Shown here in pieces: positions 48,201 through 58,200 of a stretch of DNA of 64,000 bases; the first letter of the stretch is position 1, and every line of letters starts with the position of its first letter. Position numbers and translations under genes: made by a program. The DNA is taken from contig NZ_CP114413.1 of assembly GCF_027270315.1 (NCBI RefSeq), positions 1,178,001 to 1,242,000 on the forward strand, in the 5' to 3' direction. The notes under the pieces are model-generated. The model saw only the letters and a program-made list of their open reading frames with translations. It had not been told where the DNA came from and searched no databases. Source of the DNA: Streptomyces cinnabarinus (lineage in GTDB: Bacteria > Actinomycetota > Actinomycetes > Streptomycetales > Streptomycetaceae).

Positions 48201-51200
48201 GGTTCGCGCTGGTTGCGGTACCAGTAGGCGGCGTCCAGGGCGGCGGTGTCGTGGGGTTCGCCGGTGACGGTGGACAGGAAGACGGCGCGGCCGGGGCGGG
48301 GATTGATGGTGCCGATGGCGGTGAGCAGGGCCTCTTCGACCTCGTCCATCTGGGGGGAGTGGGAGGCGTAGGCGTGGGCGATGCGGCGGTGCCAGACGCC
48401 GTCCGCCGCCAGTTCGGCGACCAGGGCGTCCAGGGCCTCGTGGCTGCCGGCGACGATGGTGGACGTGGGACTGTTGACGGCTCCGATGGAGAGCGTGCCG
48501 TGCCGGCCCGCCAGCCGCTCGGCCAGCCGTTCGGCGCTCTCGGCCACGGAGACCAGACTCCCGCGGCCGAGGAACGTCGCCCCGAGCGCGGCGCGGGCGG
48601 TGATGATCCGGGCGGCCTCCTCCAGGTTCAGCGCCCCGGCCACCACAGCTGCGGCCAACTCCCCCTGGGAATGGCCGACAACGGCGGACGGGGTGACACC
48701 GAGCGCCTCCCAGACGGCGGCCAGGGAGATCATCACCGCCCACAGCACGGGCTGGATGATCTCGACGTGCTCGGTCCAGTCCGTCCAACGGGACTCCGTC
48801 TCGGGCCCGTTGAGCAGCTCGGTGAGCCGCCATTCCACGAAGGGCGCCAGAGCCGCCTCGCACTCGGCGATCCGGGCCGCGAACACCGGGCTGGCGAGGA
48901 GGAGTTCGCGTCCCATGCCGAGCCACTGCGAGCCCTGCCCCGGGAACACGAACGTGACGCCGGCGGCCGGTTTGGCCCGCCCGGTGACGACCAGCCCGGC
49001 GGGGGCGTCCGTGCCCTCCGCCAGGGAGCGTGCCGTGCCCACGGGGTCGGGGCCGAGGAGGACCGCACGGTGTTCCAGGGCGGCGCGTCGGGTCAGCAGG
49101 GCGAAGGAGACATCGGCCGGGTCGGTGCCGGGGAGTCGGCCGGTCTCGGACAGCTGGTCGGTCCCGGACAGGCGGGCGGTCCCGGACAGCCGGTCGGCGA
49201 GGCGGGCGGCCTGGGCGCGCAGCGCGTCCGCGTCACGGGCGGAGAGCGTCCACGGCGGGGTTCCGCCGCGCCAGACCGGCTCACCGGCGATGGGTGCGGG
49301 CTCCGATGGGACGTCCTCCGGAGCCTCCAGGATGACGTGCGCATTGGTGCCGCTGATCCCGAACGAGGAGACACCCGCACGACGGGCCCGTCCCGTCTCC
49401 GGCCAGGGGGTCGCCTCGGTGAGCAGGGCGACATCGCCGCTGTCCCAGTCGACGTGCGCGGTCGGCGTGTCCACGTGCAGGGTCTTCGGCAGTACGCCCT
49501 GCCGCATCGCCAGCACCATCTTGATCACTCCGGTGACCCCCGCGGCGGCCTGGGTGTGACCGAGGTTGGACTTCACCGAGCCCAGCCACAGCGGCCGTCC
49601 CGCCGATCGCCCCTGTCCGTACGTGGCCAGCAGCGCCTGCGCCTCGATGGGGTCGCCGAGGGTGGTGCCGGTGCCGTGCGCCTCGACGGCGTCCACGTCG
49701 GCGGAGGCCAGCCCGGCCGCGGTGAGCGCGGCACGGATGACGCGCTGCTGGGAGGGCCCGTTGGGGGCGGTCAGCCCGTTGGAGGCGCCGTCCTGGTTGA
49801 TCGCGGTGCCCTTGACGACGGCGAGAACGCGATGGCCGTTGCGGCGGGCGTCGGAGAGCCGCTCCAGGAGCAGCATGCCGACGCCCTCGGCGGGGGCGAA
49901 CCCGTTCGCGTCGGAGGAGAAGGCACGGCACCGGCCGTCGGCGGAGAGCCCGCGCTGGCGGCTGAACTCCAGGAAGATGGACGGCGAGGGCAGCACGGTG
50001 ACCCCGCCGGCGAGCGCGAGCGTGCACTCGCCGCTCCGCAGCGCCTGAGCCGCCAGATGCAGCGTGACCAGCGACGACGAACAGGCCGTATCGACGGTGA
50101 TGGCCTGGCCTTCGAGGCCGAGCGCGTAGGCGACCCGGCCGGAGGCCACGCTCGCGGAGTTGCCGATGCCGAGGAAGCCCTCCAGATCTTCCTGGCCGGG
50201 GCCGTAGGCGTGGGCGTAGTCGAAGGCGACGAGGCCGACGAAGACGCCGGTCCTGCTGCCGCGGAGCCGCTGCGGATCGATCCCGGCCCGCTCGATGGTC
50301 TCCCAGCTCGTCTCCAGCAGGAGCCGCTGCTGCGGGTCCATGGCCAGCGCCTCGCGCGGCGAGATCCCGAAGAAGGCGGCGTCGAAGGTGTCCGCGCCGG
50401 TCATGAAGCCGCCCTCACGCCCGTAGGTGCTGCCGGGCCGCTCGGGATCGGGGTCGTAGTAGTCCTCGATGTCCCAGCCGCGGTCGTCCGGGCAGGGAGT
50501 GATGGCGTCCCGGCCGTCGGCGAGCAACTCCCACAGCGCCTCAGGGGATTCGACCCCGCCGGGCAGCCGGCAGCTCATGCCGATGATGACGACCGGATCG
50601 TCGTCGGCGACCTGCTCCCCCGCCGGTACGGCGTCAGCGTTCCCCTCCGTCGCGTCCGGGACGAGCAGCGTGAGGAGATGACGGCCGAGCGCGCCGGTGC
50701 TGGGGTAGTCGAAGACGAGCGTCGTCGGCAACCGCAGCCCGGTGTGGGCGATGAGCCGGTTGCGCAGGTCGACGGCGGTCAGCGAGTCGAAGCCGAGCTC
50801 CTTGAAGGGCCGTTCGGGATCGACGCGTTGGGCGGAGGCATGGCCGAGCGCTCCGGCCACATGACCGCGTACGACCTCCACCACGGCCCGCTCCCGGTCA
50901 CGTGCGGGCAGCGCCGCGAGCCGGGCCGCGAGGTCCTCGGCACCGGCCGGACGGTCGCCGCCGGAGACCTTGGGCACCTCGGCGAGGTCGGCCAGGAGCG
51001 GGCTGGGCCGGTTGCCGGTGAAGGCGGCGGCGAAGCGCGCCCACTCCACATCCACCACCGCGACCGCCCCGGCGGGGTCGGTGCCCCCGAGCACGGCCCG
51101 GCGCAGAGCGGCCACCGCACGCCCCGGATCCAACGGCACCAGCCCCGCCCGCCGGACCCCGCTCTCCACGATCCGCTCCCCCGCCATGCCCGCCCCGGCC

Positions 51201-54200
51201 CACGGCCCCCAGGCCACGGACGTGGCGGGCAGTCCCGCGGCCCGCCGACGCGCGGCCAGCGCGTCGAGCGAGGCGTTCGCGGCGGCGTACGCGGCCTGGC
51301 CGAGCGTCCCGACCGTCCCGGAGACGGACGAGAACAGGACGAAAGCCGCGAGGTCGTGGTCGGCGGTCAGTTCGTGTAGATGGTGCGCGGCGGCGGTCTT
51401 CGGCCGCAGCACACGACGCAGCGACTCCTCGGTGAGCGAGGCCGCCACCCCGTCCTCGACGATTCCGGCGGTGTGCACCACGGCGGTGAGCGGCAGCTCC
51501 TCCGGTACAGCGGCCAGCACCTCGGCCAGCCGGTCCCGGTCGGCGGCGTCGCACGCCGTCACCGTGACCCGGGCACCGGTGGCACGCAGTTCACCGGCCA
51601 GCGCGTCGGCACCGGGCGCCTCGGGCCCCCGGCGGCTGAGCAGCAGCAGATGCTCGGCACCCGCGTCGGCGAGGGAACGGGCGACATGAGCGCCGAGCGC
51701 TCCCGTGCCGCCCGTGATGAGCACGGTGCCACGCGGCGGCCACGCACCCTCCACCCGCACGCTCCCGGGTGCCCGGACGAATCGCCGGGCCACCAACCCG
51801 GCGGCCCTGACGGCGACTTGATCCTCACCGCCGGCTCCGAGCAGTGCGCTGGCCAGCAGCCGCCCGGTGCGCTCGTCCAGGCTCGCGGGCAGATCGACGA
51901 GACCGCCCCACAGATCGGGCAGTTCCAGTCCTACGACCCTGCCGAGGCCCCAGATGGCGGCGCCCCCCGCGTCGGGTGCCGCGTCGGAGGGCGTCGCGGT
52001 GACGGCGCCCCGGGTGGCACACCACAGGGGGGCGTCGGTTCCGGCGGCGGTGAGCGCCCGTAGCAGGGCGAGGGTGGCGGTGACGGCGGGGGCGAGCCCG
52101 TCGGCATCGGGAGTGGTGGCTGCCGGGTCGCAGGCCAGGAGGGAGAGCACGCCGGTGAAGGCGGCGGTGGCGTACCCGGGCTCGGCCAGCCGCTCTTCGA
52201 GGCCCTCTCCGGAGAGCGGCATCGAAAGGGTGACCGGCTCGATCCCGGCCGCGGTGAGTGCGGCCAGAACGGCGGTGGCTGCACTGTCGGCGTCCTCAGG
52301 CACTGCTACCAGCCAACGGCCGGTCGCTGTCGCCTCCGTGGGCGGCAGCGGCCTCCAGGTGACCGAGTAACGGAGTTCGTCCACGACGCGCTGTTCGCGA
52401 CGGCGCCGACGCCAGGCCGCCAGTGCGGGGAGCGCGTCGCGGAGAGCGCCGTCGTGATCGGTGTCCAACGCCTTCGCGAGGGCGGTGGCGTCCTCACGCT
52501 CCACGGCTTCCCAGAAGCGGGTCTCTTCGGCATCGGTGGGGTGGGCAGCGGGGGTGCGGGGGCCGTCGAGCCAGTAGCGGTCGCGTTGGAAGGGGTAGGT
52601 GGGGAGGTCTACGCGGCGCGGGTTGCGGCCTTCGTAGAGGGCACGCCAGTTGACGTCGACTCCGCTGGCCCACAGGCGGGAGATGGCGGTGGTGAAGGTC
52701 TCGACTTCGTTGTGGTCGCGGCGAGTTGCGGGAAGGAACAGGCCCTCGGCGGACTCTGCCGCCATCGCGGTCAGCGTGGCGTCCGGGCCCAGCTCCAGGA
52801 ACTTCGTCACCCCGGCCTCGGCCAGCGCGGCGACACCGTCGGCGAAACGCACGGCCTCACGCACATGCCGGACCCAGTAAGCGGGGGTGCGGATCTCCTT
52901 GCCCGCCACTCGTCCGGACAGGTTCGATACGACGGGGATCCGGGGTTCGGCGTAGGTGATGGTCGCGGCGACCTGCTCGAAGTCGGCGAGCATCGGTTCC
53001 ATCAGCGAGGAGTGGAAGGCGTGCGAGACCGACAGCCGCCGCGTCTTCACACCCGTCAACCGCTGCCGTACGGCCTCGATGTCGGCCTCACGACCCGAGA
53101 CCACCACCGACGAGGGCCCGTTCACCGCCGCCAGATCCACTGAACCGAGAAGGTCTCCGATCTCATCCGGCCCCGACTGCACGGCGAGCATGGCTCCGCC
53201 CTCGGGCAGTGCCTGCATCAGCCCACCACGGGCGGCAACCAGTCGGCAGGCGTCCTCCAACGAGAACACCCCCGCGACGTAGGCGGCGACCAGCTCACCG
53301 ATGGAATGACCCATCACGAAGTCCGGCCGGACCCCCCACGACTCCACGAGCCGATAGAGCGCCACTTCCACCGCGAACAGCCCGGCCTGCGTGAAGACCG
53401 TCTGATCCAGCAAGTCGGAGCCGCCCGCCAGCACCTCCGCCAACGGCTCGGGCAACAACCCCTCAAAGGCGGCGCACACCTCGCCCAACACCTGTGCGAA
53501 CAGCGGGAATTCAGCGGCGAGCTCCGCACCCATACGTACGCGCTGCGCGCCCTGCCCCGTGAACAGCACCGCGAGACGGCCCTCCACCAGACCACCCGGG
53601 GAAGCCACCCCGGCGAGCCCCGCCGTCAGGTCCTCGCGCCCCGGACCCCAGACCACGGCCCGATGACCCAGCCCGGCCCGACTGGTCGCCAACGACCAGC
53701 CCACGTCCACCGGTTCAAGCGCACCGGCAACCGGCGACAACTGCTCGGCCTGTGCCCGGAGCGCCTCCGCCGAGCCGGCGGACAGCACCCACGGGAGCAC
53801 TCCGCTCCCCGGCGCGGAACGCTCCTGAGTCTCTTCTTCCGGCACCTCCTCCAGGATCACGTGAGAGTTCGTCCCGCTGATCCCGAAGGCTGACACCGCG
53901 CTCCGCCGCGGCTGGTCGTGCCGTTCCCAAGGCAGCGCTTGCGTGAGTACCTCGACCGCACCGGAGGCCCAATCGACGTGCGGAGTGGGTGCGTCGACAT
54001 GCAAGGTGCGCGGCAGGACGCCGGCCCGCATGGCCATCACCATCTTGATGACACCCGCGACTCCGGCCGCGTACTGCGTGTGCCCGATGTTCGACTTCAC
54101 CGACCCCAGCCGCAGCGGCCGTTCCGCCGACCGGCCCTGTCCGTAGGTCTCCAGCAGCGCGTGGGCCTCGATCGGGTCGCCCAGTGCCGTCCCGGTGCCG

Positions 54201-55240
54201 TGCGCCTCGACGGCGTCCACCTCGGTGGCGTTGAGCCCGGCATTGGTCAGCGCGGCGCGGATCACGCGCTGCTGGGACGGGCCGTTGGGTGCCGTGAGGC
54301 CGTTGGACGCGCCGTCCTGGTTGACGGCCGAACCCCGCACCACCGCCAGGACCTGGTGGCCGTTGCGGCGGGCGTCCGACAGCCGTTCCAGCAGCAGTAC
54401 GCCGACGCCCTCGCCCCATCCCGTACCGTCGGCCGCCGCCGCGAACGCCTTGCAGCGGCCGTCCGCGGCGAGCCCCCGCTGGCGGCTGAACTCGATGAAG
54501 CCGAACGGGGTGGACATGACCGCGGAGCCGCCCGCGAGGGCCATCTCGCACTCGCCGTTGCGCAGTGCCTGGACGGCCATGTGCAGGGCGACCAGCGAGG
54601 ACGAGCAGGCCGTGTCGACGGTGACGGCCGGGCCCTCGAAGCCGAAGGTGTAGGCGACGCGGCCGGACATGACGCTGGAGGTGCTGCCGGTCAGGGCATA
54701 GCCCTCGGCGCCCTCGGGCAGGGGGGCACCGGTGGTGCCGTAGCCGGAGTGGCCGCCGCCGACGAAGGTGCCGACCGGCCTGCCCCGCAGGTCGGCGGGG
54801 TCGATCCCGGCGCGTTCGAGCAGTTCCCAGGATGCCTCCAGCAGGAGCCGCTGCTGCGGGTCCATCGCCAGTGCCTCGCGGGGGGAGATGCCGAAGAGGT
54901 CGGCGTCGAAGTCGGTGGCGTCGTAGAGGAAGCCGCCTTCGCGGACGTAGGAGGTGCCGGGGCGGTCGGGGTCGGGGTCGTAGAGCGCGTCCAGGTCCCA
55001 GCCGCGGTCCGCGGGGAACGCGGACACGGCGTCCGTGCCGGTCTCCACCAGGTGCCACAGGTCCTCGGGCGAGCGGACGCCGCCGGGGTAACGGCAGGCC
55101 ATGGCGACGATCGCGATGGGCTCGCGGGCCGCCGCGCGGAGCTGCCGGTTCTGCTTGCGCAGCCGTTCCGCCTCGGTCAGCGAGGCGCGCAGGGCGGCAA
55201 CGACCTTGTCGTGCTGGTCGTTTCCGGTCGAGGTGGTCAT
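45230..55240 (-). CDS. Type I modular PKS gene C: malonyl/KR module and methylmalonyl/DH/dead-KR module
   Basis: 3,336 residues. The frame stays open far upstream, but ATG 55240 is the start: GGAGG precedes it and a docking helix follows (KVVAALRASLTEAERLRKQN). Module C1: KS Cys212, AT GHSIGE (Ser646) and HAFH (about 740), a malonyl-CoA fingerprint; KR with TGGTGALG and Tyr1318; ACP Ser1486; no DH or ER. Module C2: KS Cys1720, AT Ser2191 with YASH (about 2293), methylmalonyl; DH with His2496 and Asp2663; a KR remnant (about 2930-3080) lacking the nucleotide-binding and Ser/Tyr motifs; ACP Ser3203. So C1 leaves a hydroxyl and C2 a ketone. The C-terminal docking region ends DDEMFDLIDRELG. It lies 29 bp after gene D and 9 bp before gene B. 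Confidence 0.95.
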   Translation of the reverse strand: MTTSTGNDQHDKVVAALRASLTEAERLRKQNRQLRAAAREPIAIVAMACRYPGGVRSPEDLWHLVETGTDAVSAFPADRGWDLDALYDPDPDRPGTSYVREGGFLYDATDFDADLFGISPREALAMDPQQRLLLEASWELLERAGIDPADLRGRPVGTFVGGGHSGYGTTGAPLPEGAEGYALTGSTSSVMSGRVAYTFGFEGPAVTVDTACSSSLVALHMAVQALRNGECEMALAGGSAVMSTPFGFIEFSRQRGLAADGRCKAFAAAADGTGWGEGVGVLLLERLSDARRNGHQVLAVVRGSAVNQDGASNGLTAPNGPSQQRVIRAALTNAGLNATEVDAVEAHGTGTALGDPIEAHALLETYGQGRSAERPLRLGSVKSNIGHTQYAAGVAGVIKMVMAMRAGVLPRTLHVDAPTPHVDWASGAVEVLTQALPWERHDQPRRSAVSAFGISGTNSHVILEEVPEEETQERSAPGSGVLPWVLSAGSAEALRAQAEQLSPVAGALEPVDVGWSLATSRAGLGHRAVVWGPGREDLTAGLAGVASPGGLVEGRLAVLFTGQGAQRVRMGAELAAEFPLFAQVLGEVCAAFEGLLPEPLAEVLAGGSDLLDQTVFTQAGLFAVEVALYRLVESWGVRPDFVMGHSIGELVAAYVAGVFSLEDACRLVAARGGLMQALPEGGAMLAVQSGPDEIGDLLGSVDLAAVNGPSSVVVSGREADIEAVRQRLTGVKTRRLSVSHAFHSSLMEPMLADFEQVAATITYAEPRIPVVSNLSGRVAGKEIRTPAYWVRHVREAVRFADGVAALAEAGVTKFLELGPDATLTAMAAESAEGLFLPATRRDHNEVETFTTAISRLWASGVDVNWRALYEGRNPRRVDLPTYPFQRDRYWLDGPRTPAAHPTDAEETRFWEAVEREDATALAKALDTDHDGALRDALPALAAWRRRRREQRVVDELRYSVTWRPLPPTEATATGRWLVAVPEDADSAATAVLAALTAAGIEPVTLSMPLSGEGLEERLAEPGYATAAFTGVLSLLACDPAATTPDADGLAPAVTATLALLRALTAAGTDAPLWCATRGAVTATPSDAAPDAGGAAIWGLGRVVGLELPDLWGGLVDLPASLDERTGRLLASALLGAGGEDQVAVRAAGLVARRFVRAPGSVRVEGAWPPRGTVLITGGTGALGAHVARSLADAGAEHLLLLSRRGPEAPGADALAGELRATGARVTVTACDAADRDRLAEVLAAVPEELPLTAVVHTAGIVEDGVAASLTEESLRRVLRPKTAAAHHLHELTADHDLAAFVLFSSVSGTVGTLGQAAYAAANASLDALAARRRAAGLPATSVAWGPWAGAGMAGERIVESGVRRAGLVPLDPGRAVAALRRAVLGGTDPAGAVAVVDVEWARFAAAFTGNRPSPLLADLAEVPKVSGGDRPAGAEDLAARLAALPARDRERAVVEVVRGHVAGALGHASAQRVDPERPFKELGFDSLTAVDLRNRLIAHTGLRLPTTLVFDYPSTGALGRHLLTLLVPDATEGNADAVPAGEQVADDDPVVIIGMSCRLPGGVESPEALWELLADGRDAITPCPDDRGWDIEDYYDPDPERPGSTYGREGGFMTGADTFDAAFFGISPREALAMDPQQRLLLETSWETIERAGIDPQRLRGSRTGVFVGLVAFDYAHAYGPGQEDLEGFLGIGNSASVASGRVAYALGLEGQAITVDTACSSSLVTLHLAAQALRSGECTLALAGGVTVLPSPSIFLEFSRQRGLSADGRCRAFSSDANGFAPAEGVGMLLLERLSDARRNGHRVLAVVKGTAINQDGASNGLTAPNGPSQQRVIRAALTAAGLASADVDAVEAHGTGTTLGDPIEAQALLATYGQGRSAGRPLWLGSVKSNLGHTQAAAGVTGVIKMVLAMRQGVLPKTLHVDTPTAHVDWDSGDVALLTEATPWPETGRARRAGVSSFGISGTNAHVILEAPEDVPSEPAPIAGEPVWRGGTPPWTLSARDADALRAQAARLADRLSGTARLSGTDQLSETGRLPGTDPADVSFALLTRRAALEHRAVLLGPDPVGTARSLAEGTDAPAGLVVTGRAKPAAGVTFVFPGQGSQWLGMGRELLLASPVFAARIAECEAALAPFVEWRLTELLNGPETESRWTDWTEHVEIIQPVLWAVMISLAAVWEALGVTPSAVVGHSQGELAAAVVAGALNLEEAARIITARAALGATFLGRGSLVSVAESAERLAERLAGRHGTLSIGAVNSPTSTIVAGSHEALDALVAELAADGVWHRRIAHAYASHSPQMDEVEEALLTAIGTINPRPGRAVFLSTVTGEPHDTAALDAAYWYRNQREPVSFRAAVETAVALGHTTFIEVSAHPVLVAALEDTAADATVITGTLRRDEGGPDRFATSAATLWTAGVDIDWTALHAGRTPHPVDLPTYPFQRRRYWLTAPSGAAGDPAGLGLTDTGHPLLGAVVRPADDEGLLLTGRLTPHGHPWLGQHRLLGTALLPGSALTELAIRAGDEAGCGRLRELVLGSPLVLPDRGGVLLQVAVGAPATDGTRTVAIHSRPEHDGDDEPWTCHAEGVLAAETGTEPDDALTSWPPLGAEPIDVSGFYAGAEAAGYGYGPAFHGLRAAWRLGEDIYAEVALPDTLRAEAQRYGLHPALLDAALHASALSLPTGPGTTELRQPFAWSDVRLYATGATELRVRLTPDGSDGSDGTRILLADPAGRAVAEVAALVQRTVDAGQLTAAAPADALLHTEWTPLKADQPAEDADAFATWAVLGDDLLDLTVTLQEGGHAVVGHSDLDGLLATMEAGVPAPEWVLVPCGTSGTSWAAALLDRWLAEERVSDVRLAVVTRDCGTDPAGIAVQHQVRLIQAEHPGRVVHLDLDADPEPDVPSALHAAHATGEPTLALRDGSLLVPRAQRVPDSGAYASLSGGTVLLTASGDGAAATALVHHLVTERAVRSLLLAAPATDPLTELTTVLGELLRTSGATLEQVTGDLSDRSWLATLVGDRPLTAVVDTAGDPMVTSHLHELTQADSSLTAFAVLAARPDARLTALAHERRAAELPVALATGAPWDARSDLSEGAGAALATVLDRSLPPLVATRLDPTDLRRRAATGTLPPELRDLAPASPTRRRGAAGATEGTDPAAGDALVRKLAGLGADERLRHLTDLVRRQAAAVLGHDSAEAVDAERQFKDIGFDSMMAVQLRNRLGAETGLTFPPTLVFTYPAPTALAAHLDERLRLADGDPAAPDDTDRVLAEIERLDTALAAVEPGIDDHAARARVVKRLESVLWRWTTGTAPTGDGPDEGVLDGTALDSVTDDEMFDLIDRELGA
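45545..50600 (-). other. Module C2: methylmalonyl, DH present but KR dead (beta-ketone)
   Basis: KS-AT-DH-psiKR-ACP. The DH keeps HxxxGxxxxP (QHRLLGTALLPG) and LLDAALH, but with no ketoreduction it has no substrate. Its AT is a methylmalonyl type of a different lineage from the other four in the window. Confidence 0.85.
46000..46445 (-). other. Degenerate, inactive ketoreductase domain
   Basis: The Rossmann motif is TVLLTASGDGAAAT instead of TVLITGGTGTLG. The segment that should read YSSASG...GQANYAAAN is deleted and replaced by AVLAARPDARLTALAHERR, so the catalytic Ser and Tyr are absent. The flanking fold is still recognisable (LTAVVDTAGDPMVTSHLHEL). Confidence 0.92.
50690..55125 (-). other. 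Module C1: malonyl, ketoreduction only
   Basis: KS-AT(malonyl, HAFH)-KR-ACP. The KR keeps the Lys, Ser and Tyr (RPKTAAA, FSSVSG, QAAYAAAN) and has VED in place of the B-type LDD with no A-type Trp, so a B-type (3R) hydroxyl is predicted. It supplies C9-C10 and sets the oxygen at C11. Confidence 0.85.
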
Positions 55241-55269
55241 GTCGCCTCCGTCTTCTCGGGTCTGTCGTC

Positions 55270-58200
55270 TCAGGAGTCGGAGTCGGCATCCCCGAGGGCC
55301 ATCCGGACGAGGTCGTCGACCTCCATGTCCGCAATGGCATCGGTGGTTCCGTCGTCGTCGCTGGGGGTGTCCGGTGCCGCTGCGTCCCCGGCGAGGCGGA
55401 GCAGCGTCTCGGCGAGGCCCGCCTCGCGGAGGCGGTGGAGCGGGATGGCGGCCAGGGCGCGGGCCAGTTCGGCGTCTCCGGCGGCGGCCTCGGGGGTGGT
55501 GACGCCGTCGGGGGCGATCTTGTCGAGGAGGTGTTTGCTGAGGGCGAGCGGGGTGGGCTGGTCGAAGACCACGGTGGTGGCGAGGCGGACGCCGGTGGCG
55601 GCGCCGAGCCGGTTGCGCAGTTCGACCGCGGTGAGGGAGTCGAAGCCGAGGTCCTTGAAGGGCCGGCCGGCCTCGACGGAGTGGGCGCCGGTGTGGCCGA
55701 GGACGGCGCTCGCGTGAGTGCGGACCAGGTCCAGGAGCCGGTGTTCGCGTTCGGTCGCGCTGAGGCCGGCGAGGGCGGCGGTGAGCGTGGCGGCGCTGTC
55801 GGCACCCGGCCGGGCGTCGGCGGCGCGGCCTCGTCCGCCGGGCTTGACCAGCGCACGGAAGAGGGGCCGGATGTCGGCGGTGGTGCGGGCGCGTGCACGC
55901 ATCAGGGGCAGGTCGAGCCGGAGCGGTACGACCAGCGTCTCGTCCAGCCGTCGGGCGGCGTCGAACAGGGCGAGGCCGGTGTCGCTGTCCATCGGCTTGA
56001 CCAGTCCACCCTGGCGGGCCCGGCCGGCGGCCGACCGGTCGAGGTGCCCGGTCATGGCGCTGGCCTCCTCCCACAGGCCCCAGATGAGGGAGAGGGCGGG
56101 CAGCCCCTGGGCGCGCCGCCGGTGGGCGAGGGCGTCCAAGTAGGTGTTGGCGGCGGCGTAGTTGGCCTGTCCGGCGCCGCCGCCCGCCCCGGCGGCCGAG
56201 GAGTAGAGGGCGAAGAGGGCGAGGTCCGTGTCGCGGGTGAGTTCGTGCAGATGCGTGGCCGCCTCCGCCTTGGGCCGCCACACCTGGGCGAGCTTCTCGG
56301 GCGTCTGGGCGGCGAGTACGCCGTCGGACAGGGCGCCCGCCGCGTGGACGACGCCGGTGAGCGGGTGCGCTGCGGCGAGGGTGCGGGCCAGTTGCTCGCG
56401 GTCGGCGGTGTCGCAGGCGACGATCTCGACTTCGGCGCCCAACTCGGTCAGTTCGGCGTGGAGTTCGCCGGCGCCGGGGGCGTCGGGCCCCTGTCGGCTG
56501 GTGAGCAGCAGCTTCCGTACGCCGTGCCGGGTGACCAGATGCCGGGCGAGGAGCGCGCCCAGGGTTCCGGTGCCGCCGGTGATCAGGACGGTGCCCTCGG
56601 GGTCGAGGACGGGCGGCATGGTGAGGACGACCTTGCCGACGTGCTTGGCCTGACTGATGAACCGGAACGCCTCCGGGGCCCGGCGGACGTCCCACGCGGT
56701 CACGGGAAGCGGCCGGAGCGCTCCGGTGGCGAACAGCCGCAGGATCTGGGTGAGCAGCTCGCCGATACGGTCGGCTCCGGCGTCGGCGAGGTCGTAGGCC
56801 GCGTAGGAGACGCCGGGGTGGTTCTCGGCGACCTGGGCGGGGTCGCGCTGGTCGGTCTTGCCCAGCTCCAGGAACCGGCCGCCGTCCGGGAGCAGTTCGA
56901 GGGAGGCATCGACGAACTCGCGGGCGAGGGAGTTGAGGACGACGTCCACCCCCGCCGCCCGGAACTTCTCCCGGAAGTCGAGATCGCGCGAAGAGGCAAT
57001 CTGCTCGTCGGTCAACCCGAGTCCACGCAGCACGTCCCACTTGCCCGGACTGGCCGTGGCATGGACGGTCGCGCCGAAGTGCCGGGCGAGCTGGATCGCG
57101 GCCATGCCGACACCCCCGGCGCCCGCGTGCACCAGGACGGTGTCGCCCTCTTTCACGCCACCCAGGTCCGCGAGTCCGTAGTAGGCGGTCAGGAACACCA
57201 CCGGCACGGAGGCGGCCTGCTCGAACGACCAGCCCTCGGGCACGGGGGCGAGGACCCGTTCGTCGGTGACGGCGAGGGGACCCAGGGCACCGCCCATGAG
57301 GCCGAGGACGCGGTCGCCGGGGGCGAACCGGGTGACCCCGGGCCCCACCTCGGTGACCACTCCGGCGCCCTCGCTGCCCATGACGGTCTGACCGGGCACC
57401 ATGCCCAGACCGATCAGCACATCCCGGAAGTTGACGCCCGCGGCACGCACGGAGACACGGACCTGACCGGCGGCGAGCGGCTCGGCGGCCTCCGGGTACG
57501 GCAGCAGGGTGAGCCCGTCCAGGGTGCCGGAGGCGGCCGTGTCCAGCCGCCAGGCGGCGCCCGGGGGCGGCACGAGCGCGCTCGCGTCGGCGGGACGTAC
57601 CAGGCGTGGGGCGAGCGGTGTGCCCTCGCGGACGGCGATCTGGTTCTCGTCGGCCTCCAGGGCGGCGGCGAGGGCGGCGGCGACCTGGTCGGGCGTCGGC
57701 TCGTCCGCCGGGTCCAGGTCCAGCAGCAGGAAGCGGCCCGGGTTCTCCGACTGGGCGGAGCGGATCAGGCCCCAGGAGGGCGCGGCGGCGAGATCGGTGA
57801 GGTCGGTGTCGCGCCCGGCGGACACGGCTCCGCGGGTCACGACCACCAGCCGCGACTCCGCCAGCCGCTCGTCGGCCATCCATTCCTGTACGCGTGCCAG
57901 CACCTGCTCGGTGACCTGCCGGGCCGCGTCGGCGGGTGCGCCCGCTCCGGCGGCCGGGGGCGCCCAGAGAACCACCTCGGGCGCGGGCTCGGGCAGCTCG
58001 GCGAGATCCGCGTGGACGGCCACGCCGGGTGGCACGGGAACCTTGGCACCGAGGACCACCCAGCACTCGGACCGTACGGCGGCCGGGACGGGTACCGGCG
58101 TCCAGTCCAGGACGAAGAGGGAGTCGGAGTCCGGTGCGGGGGCGGCGAGCTGGTCGGCGGTGACGGTGCGCAGGACCAGCGCGTCGACGGCGGCGACGGG